Assembly: GCF_028735875.1 (NCBI RefSeq)
Contig: NZ_CP117834.1
Location: forward strand, 3,894,001-3,958,000
DNA length: 64,000 bases
Direction: 5' to 3'
Origin: Shouchella hunanensis
Lineage (GTDB): Bacteria; Bacillota; Bacilli; Bacillales; Bacillaceae_D
Shown here: piece after piece, positions 56,310 to 64,000 of the stretch
How positions within the stretch are numbered: position 1 is the stretch's first letter
Layout of the letters: each line of letters starts with the position of its first letter
Program-made: the position numbers and the translations under genes
Notes under the pieces: model-generated
Told to the model about the DNA's origin: nothing
Seen by the model: only the letters and a program-made list of their open reading frames with translations
Databases searched by the model: none

Positions 56310-56827
56310 GCATCATCCAGTCCTTCAAGTAGGTGCACCTTGACTGTGCCTTCGTCTATGTTCACTTCTTTAATGACGTCTTCAATATAAGGAAGCAATA
56401 AGTCTTTCTTGCCTTTTCGTTCTACAACCCAGACGTCATTAGCGCCTGTTTCAATAATATCTTTAATGACCCCTAAAGAATGACCGTCTTCATCAACAGC
56501 TTGACAACCAATAATTTCATGGTAATAAAACTCGTGTTCTCCAAGCTCGCTTAATTGTTGTTCAGAAACGTATAAATAGTTTCCTTTAAACACTTCCACT
56601 TCATTTATGTTCGTATAGCCTTCGAATGTTAATAAGTCAAAATTTTTATGTTTACGATGGCTTTTTACGCTAATCATAGTGCCTCGTTCATCCGGTGAAG
56701 ATGCAATCTTCAACTGGGAACCAACTGCAAACCGCTCTTCACCAAAATCTGTATTCGATAGCACACGCACTTCTCCACGAACGCCATGTGTGTTTACTAA
56801 TCTTCCTACATTAAACCAGTTTGTCAT
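56306..56827 (-). CDS. rimM: Ribosome maturation factor RimM
   Basis: 16S rRNA processing and 30S assembly factor binding S19. The 173-residue protein starts with the RimM domain ([19 protein letters not shown]). It ends with a PRC-barrel domain containing [20 protein letters not shown] followed by IEDVIKEV. It overlaps ylqD and trmD by 4 nt each. Standard length. Confidence 0.97.
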   Translation of the reverse strand: MTNWFNVGRLVNTHGVRGEVRVLSNTDFGEERFAVGSQLKIASSPDERGTMISVKSHRKHKNFDLLTFEGYTNINEVEVFKGNYLYVSEQQLSELGEHEFYYHEIIGCQAVDEDGHSLGVIKDIIETGANDVWVVERKGKKDLLLPYIEDVIKEVNIDEGTVKVHLLEGLDDA

Positions 56828-57234
56828 GTGTCTCTGTTCTCACTTTCTCTAATCTCATGAACAACACCATCTTTAATAACAATCGTAAGCTCATTTTCAG
56901 CAGAAACCCACTTTGCACCAATTTCGACATCAATGAGCACGTCTGCCATTTCAAAGAACAACTCACTTCCTTCTGCCAAATGATTAAGCTGGTCCAATTT
57001 AAACTGAATCGATTGTTGTTTTTCTTGACGCCTGTTAATTTCATGATCGAATTTTTCTTTTAATGAAGGACCCATTTGCGAGGATGTTTTCTTTTGCGCA
57101 TGATGATATTGAAATTCTAGTTGTTTTATCTCACGATCTAGCTGCACCTTTTCTTCTTCAAATGATCGGGACAGTTCAGCTCGTTTCGTCGACGTTAATA
57201 CATGCTTAACAGACGCTTTTCGAATGCATTTCAT
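56824..57234 (-). CDS. ylqD: YlqD family protein
   Basis: A 136-residue protein matching the B. subtilis ylqD position between khpA and rimM. The N-terminal half is a charged coiled coil ([20 protein letters not shown]) and the C-terminal part is a beta segment ([20 protein letters not shown]). I chose ATG 57234, with GGAGG 8 nt upstream; a GTG one codon earlier is possible. Function is unknown; the neighbourhood suggests ribosome or tRNA maturation. Confidence 0.85.
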   Translation of the reverse strand: MKCIRKASVKHVLTSTKRAELSRSFEEEKVQLDREIKQLEFQYHHAQKKTSSQMGPSLKEKFDHEINRRQEKQQSIQFKLDQLNHLAEGSELFFEMADVLIDVEIGAKWVSAENELTIVIKDGVVHEIRESENRDT

Positions 57235-57252
57235 CACACATTCCTCCTATGC

Positions 57253-57286
57253 AAAAAAAGGGTGAGGTTTCCCTCTCCCTTTTCAG
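57253..57286 (-). terminator. Terminator between khpA and ylqD
   Basis: On the minus strand, AAAGGG-A-GAGG pairs with CCTC-A-CCCTTT around a GAAA tetraloop, with one internal mismatch. It is followed by seven T residues. It overlaps the khpA stop codon, so it probably reduces transcription of the distal genes. Confidence 0.8.
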
Positions 57287-57510
57287 TCAGCAATATCGAG
57301 TCGCACACGCTCATGTTGTTTGTTCGCAGCATAAAGCACTGAACGAATCGCCTTCGCTGTTCTTCCTTGCTTTCCAATCACTTTTCCCATATCATCTGGA
57401 TGTACAGAAAGACGCAAGACGGTTGTTCTTTCCTCATGGGCTTCTTCGACTTGCACAGCATCAGGGTAATCCACTAATGATTTCGCAATATGTTCAACCA
57501 AAGCTTTCAT
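57283..57510 (-). CDS. khpA: KH-domain RNA-binding protein KhpA (YlqC)
   Basis: A 75-residue single KH-domain protein. It has the KH GxxG loop in GKVIGKQGRTAKAIRSVLYA (DDMGKVIGKQGR). In other Firmicutes it pairs with KhpB and binds many RNAs, affecting cell elongation. It lies between rpsP (24-nt gap) and ylqD. Start ATG at 57510. Confidence 0.95.
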   Translation of the reverse strand: MKALVEHIAKSLVDYPDAVQVEEAHEERTTVLRLSVHPDDMGKVIGKQGRTAKAIRSVLYAANKQHERVRLDIAD

Positions 57511-57534
57511 CCATTTGATCCTCCTCGGGAGTGA

Positions 57535-57807
57535 TTATTTTGCGTTCTTTTCGTTGTGAAGCTTCTCCATAAGACCCGCATTTGAGAACAAGTTACGAAC
57601 GGTATCAGAAGGTTTTGCACCTTTTAACATCCACTCAAGTGCTTTGTCCTCTTTAATGTTCACTTGTGCTGGTTGAGCGATTGGGTTGTATGTTCCAATC
57701 TCTTCAATGAATCGTCCATCACGTGGGAAACGAGAATCTGCAACTACTACACGGTAAAATGGGGCTTTTTTAGATCCCATACGTTTTAATCGAATTTTAA
57801 CAGCCAT
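57535..57807 (-). CDS. rpsP: 30S ribosomal protein S16
   Basis: S16 of the small subunit. The 90-residue protein begins [23 protein letters not shown] 57807 is preceded by TTGGAGGTG and gives the canonical N-terminus; longer in-frame starts lie in the leader. It is preceded by its own promoter. Confidence 0.98.
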   Translation of the reverse strand: MAVKIRLKRMGSKKAPFYRVVVADSRFPRDGRFIEEIGTYNPIAQPAQVNIKEDKALEWMLKGAKPSDTVRNLFSNAGLMEKLHNEKNAK

Positions 57808-57846
57808 TAGCTGTACACCTCCAAATAATATTAAACACAATTTTTA

Positions 57847-57875
57847 ATCATATCATTAATGATACGTTCGGACAA
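57847..57875 (-). promoter_or_regulatory. SigmaA-type promoter of rpsP
   Basis: On the minus strand: -35 TTGTCC (57875-57870), exactly 17-bp spacer, -10 TATGAT (57852-57847), about 40 nt before the rpsP start. Confidence 0.72.
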
Positions 57876-57897
57876 GGTTTTTTTAAATCATTAAGAT

Positions 57898-59253
57898 TTA
57901 AAATGGGAGTTTAAACCCACCAAGACCTTTGCCGCGTTTCTTTCCTTTACCTGCCTGCATCCCTGTCATTTGCTTCATCATCTTCTTCATATCTTCAAAC
58001 TGCTTTAGCAAACGATTCACATCTTGAATGGTTGTACCGCTTCCTTTTGCAATTCGCTTCCGACGACTTCCGTTTATGACAGCGGGATCACGTTTTTCGA
58101 GAGGCGTCATTGACTTCACAATCGCTTCCACTCGAACGAGCTGATGTTCATCAACCTTTAAGTCTTTCATACCTTTTTTGTTCATTCCAGGCATCATGCC
58201 AAGTAAATCTTCTAAAGGACCCATGCTTTTAACTTGCTCGAGTTGCTCTAGAAAATCATCAAATGTAAAATCCATCGTCCGCAATTTCTTTTCAAGCTCT
58301 TTTGCTTTCTCTTCATCTACATTTGTTTGCGCCTTTTCAATTAAAGAGAGTACATCACCCATCCCAAGAATTCGAGACGCCATACGTTCAGGATGAAACG
58401 GCTCAAGCTGATCAATCTTTTCACCCATACCAGCAAACTTAATCGGTGTGTTTGTCACAGCTTTAATTGAAATGGCAGCCCCACCACGAGTATCGCCATC
58501 GAGCTTTGTTAACACTGCCCCGGTGACATCAAGCTGTTCGTTAAAACTTTCTGCAACGTTCACAGCATCTTGACCGGTCATTGAGTCAACGACAAGCAAG
58601 ATTTCATCTGGCTTAACCATTTCCTTAATATCGGTGAGCTCTTTCATTAACGTTTCATCAATGTGTAGACGACCTGCCGTATCAAGGATAACATAATCAT
58701 GATGCTCTTCTTTCGCCTTTTGAACCGCTTGTTTTGCAATTTCAACTGGACTTACTTGATCGCCTAGAGAAAACACAGGCATATCAAGCTGTTTACCAAG
58801 GGTTTCGAGCTGTTTAATGGCAGCTGGACGATAAATATCACAGGCCACTAAGAGAGGCTTTCGATTATGGTTTTTACGCAAATGATTCGCAAGCTTTGCA
58901 GTGGTTGTTGTTTTACCAGCCCCTTGCAAGCCAACCATCATGACAATCGTTGGGGCCTTAGGCGCTACAGCAATCTTACTTTGTTCAGAGCCCATTAGCG
59001 CTGTTAACTCTTCATTAACGACTTTTATCACTTGTTGACCTGGCGTCAGACTTTTCATGACCTCTTGTCCTAGCGCCTTTTCTTTTACACTCGCAATAAA
59101 CTGCTTCACGACTTTGAAGTTAACATCTGCTTCAAGAAGGGCGAGGCGAACTTCACGCATCATATCTTTAACGTCTTGTTCACTTACTTTCCCTTTTCCG
59201 CGGATTTTGGTTAACGTATCTTGCAGGCGTGCGGCGAGTCCTTCAAAAGCCAA
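57898..59253 (-). CDS. ffh: Signal recognition particle protein Ffh
   Basis: SRP54-type GTPase that binds signal peptides and 4.5S/scRNA and targets proteins to FtsY. The 451-residue protein has the N domain, G1 MVGLQGAGKTTTTAKLA, G3 LDTAGRLH, G4 TKLDGDTRGGAA and a Met-rich M domain ending GKKRGKGLGGFKLPF. It lies in the ftsY-ylxM-ffh order. Confidence 0.98.
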   Translation of the reverse strand: MAFEGLAARLQDTLTKIRGKGKVSEQDVKDMMREVRLALLEADVNFKVVKQFIASVKEKALGQEVMKSLTPGQQVIKVVNEELTALMGSEQSKIAVAPKAPTIVMMVGLQGAGKTTTTAKLANHLRKNHNRKPLLVACDIYRPAAIKQLETLGKQLDMPVFSLGDQVSPVEIAKQAVQKAKEEHHDYVILDTAGRLHIDETLMKELTDIKEMVKPDEILLVVDSMTGQDAVNVAESFNEQLDVTGAVLTKLDGDTRGGAAISIKAVTNTPIKFAGMGEKIDQLEPFHPERMASRILGMGDVLSLIEKAQTNVDEEKAKELEKKLRTMDFTFDDFLEQLEQVKSMGPLEDLLGMMPGMNKKGMKDLKVDEHQLVRVEAIVKSMTPLEKRDPAVINGSRRKRIAKGSGTTIQDVNRLLKQFEDMKKMMKQMTGMQAGKGKKRGKGLGGFKLPF

Positions 59254-59272
59254 TCAAATCGCCTCCTACGTC

Positions 59273-59602
59273 CTAATCAAGTTTCTCTAATTGATCCGTC
59301 AGTTCATTCAACAGTTGGCCACGATCGTCTTTTTTTGCATAATCTCGCAACTGAGCAAAAATAGAGCGACGGGCTTCAAACTTCTCTAGCAGACCAAGCT
59401 TTGCTTCGTAATCTTCAAGCATTGTTTCTGTTCGTCGAATGTTATCGTAGACCGCTTGGCGACTTACTTCGTATTCATCCGCAATTTCACCAAGCGAATA
59501 GTCATCTAAATAGTAACGGGTCATATAGTTTTGCTGTTTCTCCGTTAATAAGGGCTGATAAAAATCAAACAAGTAGTTCATGCGTAACGTTTTATCGAGC
59601 AT
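59273..59602 (-). CDS. ylxM: YlxM family putative HTH protein (SRP-associated)
   Basis: A 109-residue protein of the YlxM/p13 family encoded with ftsY and ffh. It has a sigma-factor region 4-like helix-turn-helix ([21 protein letters not shown]) after [20 protein letters not shown]. Related proteins have been proposed to modulate the SRP GTPase cycle. ATG 59602 has AAGGAGA about 8 nt upstream; an in-frame TTG two codons earlier is possible. Confidence 0.9.
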   Translation of the reverse strand: MLDKTLRMNYLFDFYQPLLTEKQQNYMTRYYLDDYSLGEIADEYEVSRQAVYDNIRRTETMLEDYEAKLGLLEKFEARRSIFAQLRDYAKKDDRGQLLNELTDQLEKLD

Positions 59603-59695
59603 GGTCAAATCTCCTTGTTAAGTCAATTCCCTTTACGTTTAAACATGTTACTACATCAAGCTTCTACTGTCAAGATTTTATCTTAACAACATTTT

Positions 59696-60682
59696 TTATG
59701 CCTCTTTTGTTTCAATCATATCTTTAAATAAACCATATACAAATTGCTCTGCGTTAAACGGTTGTAGATCATCTTTTTGCTCTCCTAAACCAATAAACTT
59801 CACAGGTATATCAAGCTCTTGTCTTACCGCAATAACAATTCCACCTTTTGCTGTTCCATCAAGCTTCGTTAATACTAGCCCGGTAACATCTGTTGCTTGT
59901 CCAAATGCTTTCGCCTGCGCTAAGGCATTTTGCCCTGTAGTGGCATCAAGTGCGAGCAATACTTCGTGAGGAGCGCCAGGTACTTCTCGCTCAATAACTC
60001 GCTTTACTTTTGCTAACTCATTCATTAAGTTTACTTTATTTTGCAATCGTCCCGCCGTATCACAAATAAGTACGTCCGCTTTACGAGACTTTGCCGCTGC
60101 TACAGCATCATACATCACCGCCGCTGGATCAGAGCCTGCTTGCTGTTTTATAACAGGAACACCCACTCGTTCCCCCCATACGTCAAGCTGCTCAATCGCA
60201 CCAGCACGAAACGTATCTCCTGCTGCAAGAACAACAGATTTCCCTTGCGTTTTCAAGTAGTGAGCAAGCTTTCCAATAGACGTCGTTTTACCGACACCAT
60301 TTACGCCAACAACAAGAATAACCGTTAATTCTTGCTCCTGTATGTTTAAGGTCGTATCATCGCCATCTTTTTCAAGCAATCCAGCTAACTTCTCCGAGAT
60401 AACCGGCTGGATATCAGCGGTATCTTTAATGTTGCGAAGCTTTACTTCCTCTTTAAGCTCGTCAACCAATTCCATCACATTGGATACACCGACATCAGCA
60501 CTAATGAGAAGTTCTTCAAGCTCTTCAAAAAAATCTTCATCCACTTTACGATAGCGAGCAACGAGCTCATTCATTTTTCCTGAAAAATTTGTTCTTGTTT
60601 TTTCAAGCCCTGTCTTAAACTTATCTGTTACATCGGTGGTTTGTTGTGTCATTTTCTCTTTTAATTTTTTAAAGAAACTCAT
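59696..60682 (-). CDS. ftsY: SRP receptor FtsY
   Basis: Membrane-associated SRP receptor GTPase. The 328-residue protein has a short charged N-terminal region, the N domain, and the NG GTPase motifs: G1 VVGVNGVGKTTSIGKLA, G3 CDTAGRLQ and G4 TKLDGTAKGG. It lies 8 nt after smc and upstream of ylxM. Confidence 0.98.
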   Translation of the reverse strand: MSFFKKLKEKMTQQTTDVTDKFKTGLEKTRTNFSGKMNELVARYRKVDEDFFEELEELLISADVGVSNVMELVDELKEEVKLRNIKDTADIQPVISEKLAGLLEKDGDDTTLNIQEQELTVILVVGVNGVGKTTSIGKLAHYLKTQGKSVVLAAGDTFRAGAIEQLDVWGERVGVPVIKQQAGSDPAAVMYDAVAAAKSRKADVLICDTAGRLQNKVNLMNELAKVKRVIEREVPGAPHEVLLALDATTGQNALAQAKAFGQATDVTGLVLTKLDGTAKGGIVIAVRQELDIPVKFIGLGEQKDDLQPFNAEQFVYGLFKDMIETKEA

Positions 60683-60690
60683 TGGCTCAC

Positions 60691-63600
60691 CTAACTCTCT
60701 AGTAATTGTTTTGATTCCTCTAGTCGAACAGAGACGATTCTCGAAACGCCTGATTCTTCCATCGTTACCCCATATAATACATCCGCGCCTTCCATTGTGC
60801 CCTTACGGTGCGTGACGACGATAAATTGAGTTCGAGTCGAAAACTCCCGTAAATACTGAGCAAAACGGCTGACATTCGCTTCGTCTAAAGCTGCTTCTAC
60901 TTCGTCAAGAACACAGAATGGAACTGGACGAACTTGCAAGATTGCAAACAACAAAGCAATTGCGGTTAATGCCCGCTCTCCACCTGAAAGCAAGCCGAGC
61001 TGCTGCTTTTTCTTCCCAGGAGGTCGTGCAACAATATCGATCCCCGTTGTTAACGGTGCACTTGGGTCTGTTAAAACCAAGTCTGCGTCCCCGCCACCAA
61101 ATAATTTCACGAACACTTCTTGGAAATGCGTACGAATACTTACAAAAGTGGCCATAAACCGCTTGCTCATTTCCTCATCCATTTCGTCAATTGCTTGGTC
61201 AAGAGATTGACGCGCATCAAGAAGATCTGTTTTTTGAGCCGTTAAAAATTGATAGCGTCCATTAATTCGATCATACTCATCAATCGCACCTAAATTAATA
61301 ACTCCGAGCTCTTCAATGGAGCGCCTTAGTAAAGCTAATTGTTTTCTAGAATCGTCCAATGGTTCTGCTAACGGATACTGTTGTTTTGCACCTTCATAAG
61401 ACAGCTCATACTCTTCTCGCAAACGATTTAAGCGATAATCTAAATCGACATCGAGTCGGTTCACACGGACTTCTAATGCCTGGCTTTTCGATAAGACGGT
61501 TTCAAGTTCTTCTTGATTTCGCTTATTTTCTAACCCTAATCGTTCATACTGTTCGTTATAGAGTCGCTCTTCTTCTTGTAGTGAATGAAGTTGCTGAGAG
61601 AGTATCTCTTTTTCAGCGTTTGCATCAGCAATTAAGGTTGTTAACGATTCTTTCGTCATCGTCTGTTCCCCTGAAGTAGAATGCAGCAGTTGATAATTTT
61701 CTGTTTCTATTGCTAGAACCCGCTTCACTTCATCAAACTGTTTAGTCGTCTCTGCTAATTGTGTCTGGTGATACGTTAATTGTTGTCTGATTTCAGCACG
61801 TGCTACCTTTAACTCCGTTAATTCCGCTTGACCTTTTTCTTTTGCCAGTTGTTCATGATCAAGCTGAAGCTGGAGCTCTTCAATACGCTTTTCTAATTTT
61901 TCTGCTTCGGCAGCAGCTCGCTGTTCGCCTACCTCAATTTCCTTCAGACGATGTTTCGTTGCATCGCCTTCTTGCTTTTCACTTGCTTTCAATCGTTCTA
62001 GACGCTCATACTCTCGCTTCGATTGAGTCACTTCTAGCTCTTTGTTCTGGTAGCGTTCTCGTACTCGTTCGTACTCCGTTGTTAAGGCTAGTTCTTCTTT
62101 TTGCAGCTGTTGAATGTTCTGTTGTTTTTCAACACGAGCTGTTTTTAAATCTGTTACTTGTTTTTCAAGGGATTCAATCGCCTGATCGAGCTGTTTTTTC
62201 TTTCCATCCAGTTCTTCTTTTTCACGTTTTCGACTCAACAAAGAAGATTGATTTTGTTTAACACTCCCACCTGTCATCGAACCACCAGGATTCACCACAT
62301 CTCCATCCAATGTGACGATTCGATAACGGTGGCCCAATTGCTTAGCGATACGGTTTGCAGACGTTAACTCTTCTACAATAATGGTTGTGCCGAGCAAAGA
62401 TTCAACGATGGGACGATAGGAATCATCAACATGAACAGCTTCAGATGCCAAACGAACAAATCCCGGTTGACCTTTTAAACCATTGGCTACTGCCTCAGGC
62501 ATTGTACGTGGCTTAATCGTGCTAACAGGAAGGAATGTGGCTCGGCCAGCACGCTTTTCTTTTAAATAGCCAATCGCGGCACGAGCGGCTTGGTCCGTCT
62601 CAACTATGACGTGCTGCGCTTGTCCACCTAAAGCAATGTCAATCGCTTTTTCAACTTTTTGTGGTACATGAATTAATTCTGCGACAGCACCAATAACACC
62701 TGTTAGGTGCTCTCTCTGTTTTAAGACTTCTTTTACACCGTGGAAAAATCCAGAAAAGTCGTCTTCCATTTCTTGCAACGCTTCTCTTCGTCCATCTACT
62801 TTTTGCATCAATTTGTACGCTTCGTAGAGCTTTGTTTCTTTTTTAAATAACGCTTCCTTTGCTTCTTCTTCTGATGCTAGAAGCGTGCGTAACGCATTTT
62901 TTTGTTCATCTAGCTGCTGTTTTGTTGACTCCAGCTCGTTTTTCTCAAGAGATAACCCTTGTTCGCCTAATTCAAGAAACTGTTTTACCGTCGCCAATTC
63001 GCTTTCACTTTTAGTTGAGAAACGCTGTCTTTGCTCCACTTGTTCCTTTAAATAGCGGCGTTCATTTCGTAAGGAGGCCTGTTCATTTAACCATTCAATA
63101 TAATCCCCTTTTGCGTCTTCAATATCTGCAGCAATGGTTTCTTTTGATTGAGAAAGGGATTGTTCAATCTTTTGGTAGGCAGAATCAATTTCTTTACTCT
63201 TATCCTTTAACGATTGGTAAGTTTTTTCAAGAACGTCTTTCTTTTTAGCCAACTGTTCTTGTTCAGCTTTTTTTTGAATGAGTAACTGCTTGCTCTGTTG
63301 TTCATCCTTTTGTTTGCTTCGTTGTTTCTCTTCTAAAATGCCTTTACGGCCTTCATTCTTTTCAAGTTCTTCACTAACTTGAAGGTAGCGTTGCTGAATG
63401 GTCGAACTTTTCTCTCGGCTCAAGCGTTGTTTTTGTCGAATCGAATCTAATTCGTCTTCGTTTATTGCAAGCTGTTGGCGTTGTTCTCCAATCATAGCTT
63501 TTAGTTTTTTTAGTTCTGCTGTTTGACTCTCCCACTCTGTATGTAAATGAGAAATTTCTTCCGTTGTGACGGCTATATCAAGGTTTTCTTGCTCTTCTTT

Positions 63601-64000
63601 AAGGCGTGTAAATTCTTTTGCTAATGCCGCCTGTTCCCGAAGAGGCTCAACCTGATCTTCTAATTCATTTAAAATATCGTTTACACGATGCAAATTTTCT
63701 TCGGTTTGATTTAACCGCTTTTCTGCTGTTTGCTTCCGGGTTTTATACTTTAATACACCTGCAGCTTCTTCAAAAATCAACCGTCGCTGCTCTGCTTTAC
63801 TACTTAATATTTCTTCAATCTTCCCTTGACCGATAATGGAATAGGCTTCTCGTCCTAACCCAGAGTCAAGAAATAAATCGGTGACATCTTTTAAGCGACA
63901 GATTGTTCCATTTAATAAATATTCACTATCTCCAGACCGGTATAGTCTGCGAGTCACTCGCACTTCACTATAATCAATTGCTAAATGCTCGTCTTCGTTA
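60691..64000 (-). CDS. smc: Chromosome segregation protein SMC (5' end beyond the window)
   Basis: SMC ATPase of the bacterial condensin. About 1102 codons are present and the frame stays open to the window end, so roughly 85 N-terminal residues (including Walker A) are missing. The visible N-terminal segment includes SEVRVTRRLYRSGDSEYLLN and GQGKIEEILSSKAEQRR. Then come a long coiled coil, the hinge (GGSMTGGSVKQNQSSLLSRK), the second coiled coil, the signature LLSGGERALTAIAL and Walker B PFCVLDEVEAALDEAN. It is not a start at 63963; that GTG is internal. Confidence 0.97.
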   Translation of the reverse strand, partial: NEDEHLAIDYSEVRVTRRLYRSGDSEYLLNGTICRLKDVTDLFLDSGLGREAYSIIGQGKIEEILSSKAEQRRLIFEEAAGVLKYKTRKQTAEKRLNQTEENLHRVNDILNELEDQVEPLREQAALAKEFTRLKEEQENLDIAVTTEEISHLHTEWESQTAELKKLKAMIGEQRQQLAINEDELDSIRQKQRLSREKSSTIQQRYLQVSEELEKNEGRKGILEEKQRSKQKDEQQSKQLLIQKKAEQEQLAKKKDVLEKTYQSLKDKSKEIDSAYQKIEQSLSQSKETIAADIEDAKGDYIEWLNEQASLRNERRYLKEQVEQRQRFSTKSESELATVKQFLELGEQGLSLEKNELESTKQQLDEQKNALRTLLASEEEAKEALFKKETKLYEAYKLMQKVDGRREALQEMEDDFSGFFHGVKEVLKQREHLTGVIGAVAELIHVPQKVEKAIDIALGGQAQHVIVETDQAARAAIGYLKEKRAGRATFLPVSTIKPRTMPEAVANGLKGQPGFVRLASEAVHVDDSYRPIVESLLGTTIIVEELTSANRIAKQLGHRYRIVTLDGDVVNPGGSMTGGSVKQNQSSLLSRKREKEELDGKKKQLDQAIESLEKQVTDLKTARVEKQQNIQQLQKEELALTTEYERVRERYQNKELEVTQSKREYERLERLKASEKQEGDATKHRLKEIEVGEQRAAAEAEKLEKRIEELQLQLDHEQLAKEKGQAELTELKVARAEIRQQLTYHQTQLAETTKQFDEVKRVLAIETENYQLLHSTSGEQTMTKESLTTLIADANAEKEILSQQLHSLQEEERLYNEQYERLGLENKRNQEELETVLSKSQALEVRVNRLDVDLDYRLNRLREEYELSYEGAKQQYPLAEPLDDSRKQLALLRRSIEELGVINLGAIDEYDRINGRYQFLTAQKTDLLDARQSLDQAIDEMDEEMSKRFMATFVSIRTHFQEVFVKLFGGGDADLVLTDPSAPLTTGIDIVARPPGKKKQQLGLLSGGERALTAIALLFAILQVRPVPFCVLDEVEAALDEANVSRFAQYLREFSTRTQFIVVTHRKGTMEGADVLYGVTMEESGVSRIVSVRLEESKQLLES

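Noticed and set aside
61800-62261. Long plus-strand reading frame opposite smc (about 153 codons)
   Set aside because: It lies wholly inside the smc coiled-coil coding region, has no ribosome-binding site and its Leu/Phe-rich translation is typical of the complement of Gln/Glu/Leu-rich codons.
63961-63963. smc starting at 63963
   Set aside because: The frame stays open to the window end and the upstream residues match the SMC N-terminal region; the gene is truncated by the window.
1-64000. tRNA or rRNA genes, CRISPR arrays, insertion sequences, prophage or toxin-antitoxin genes
   Set aside because: None seen: no direct-repeat arrays, no transposase-like protein, and nearly all sequence is accounted for by housekeeping and flagellar genes. 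XerC is the chromosomal recombinase, not a phage integrase.

Overview
The window is a contiguous piece of a low-GC Bacillota chromosome, most likely Bacillaceae. The gene order from smc to nusA follows the corresponding Bacillus subtilis block almost gene for gene. All genes but one lie on the minus strand. I saw no rRNA, tRNA, CRISPR array or insertion sequence. The species is not determinable from the sequence alone.

Reading in the direction of transcription (high to low coordinates): (1) 64000-57500, smc (5' end outside the window), ftsY, ylxM, ffh, rpsP and khpA: chromosome organisation, the SRP targeting machinery and ribosome biogenesis. (2) 57240-49000, ylqD, rimM, trmD, an extra divergent argS, rplS with its own promoter and leader, lepB, rbgA, a plus-strand TauE-like permease gene, rnhB, a short ylqG-position gene and a small Lys-rich ORF. 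(3) 48900-43350, sucCD, dprA (apparently with an AUC start codon), topA and trmFO behind a structured leader. (4) 42030-38320, xerC-hslV-hslU-codY. (5) 37980-15290, the large fla/che operon: flgB flgC fliE fliF fliG fliH fliI fliJ ylxF fliK flgD flgE swrD fliL fliM fliY cheY fliO/Z fliP fliQ fliR flhB flhA flhF flhG-like cheB-like cheC cheD sigD swrB. (6) 15280-1, rpsB, tsf, pyrH, frr, uppS, cdsA, dxr, rasP, proS, polC, rimP and nusA: translation, nucleotide, lipid and isoprenoid enzymes, replication and transcription elongation.

The housekeeping parts are ordinary. The most unusual stretch is the promoter-distal fla/che region (19.7-16.9 kb). The FlhG homologue keeps the N-terminal DQAxxLR helix that stimulates FlhF, but has lost the MinD-type Walker A motif and about a third of its length. 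CheB is reduced to its methylesterase domain without a receiver. cheA and cheW, normally between cheB and cheC, are absent. FlhF itself has an atypical G3 motif (DTPGD), unlike the DTAGR of Ffh and FtsY in this same window. CheY, FliY, CheC and CheD keep all their recognisable active-site residues. This suggests a remodelled flagellar-placement and chemotaxis module.

Several RNA-level features also stand out: an attenuator-like hairpin before rimP-nusA, a nested structured leader before rpsB, an L19-type leader before rplS, and a hairpin before trmFO that buries the ribosome-binding site of a small upstream ORF. Statements about other genomes come from memory of B. subtilis; no database search was run.
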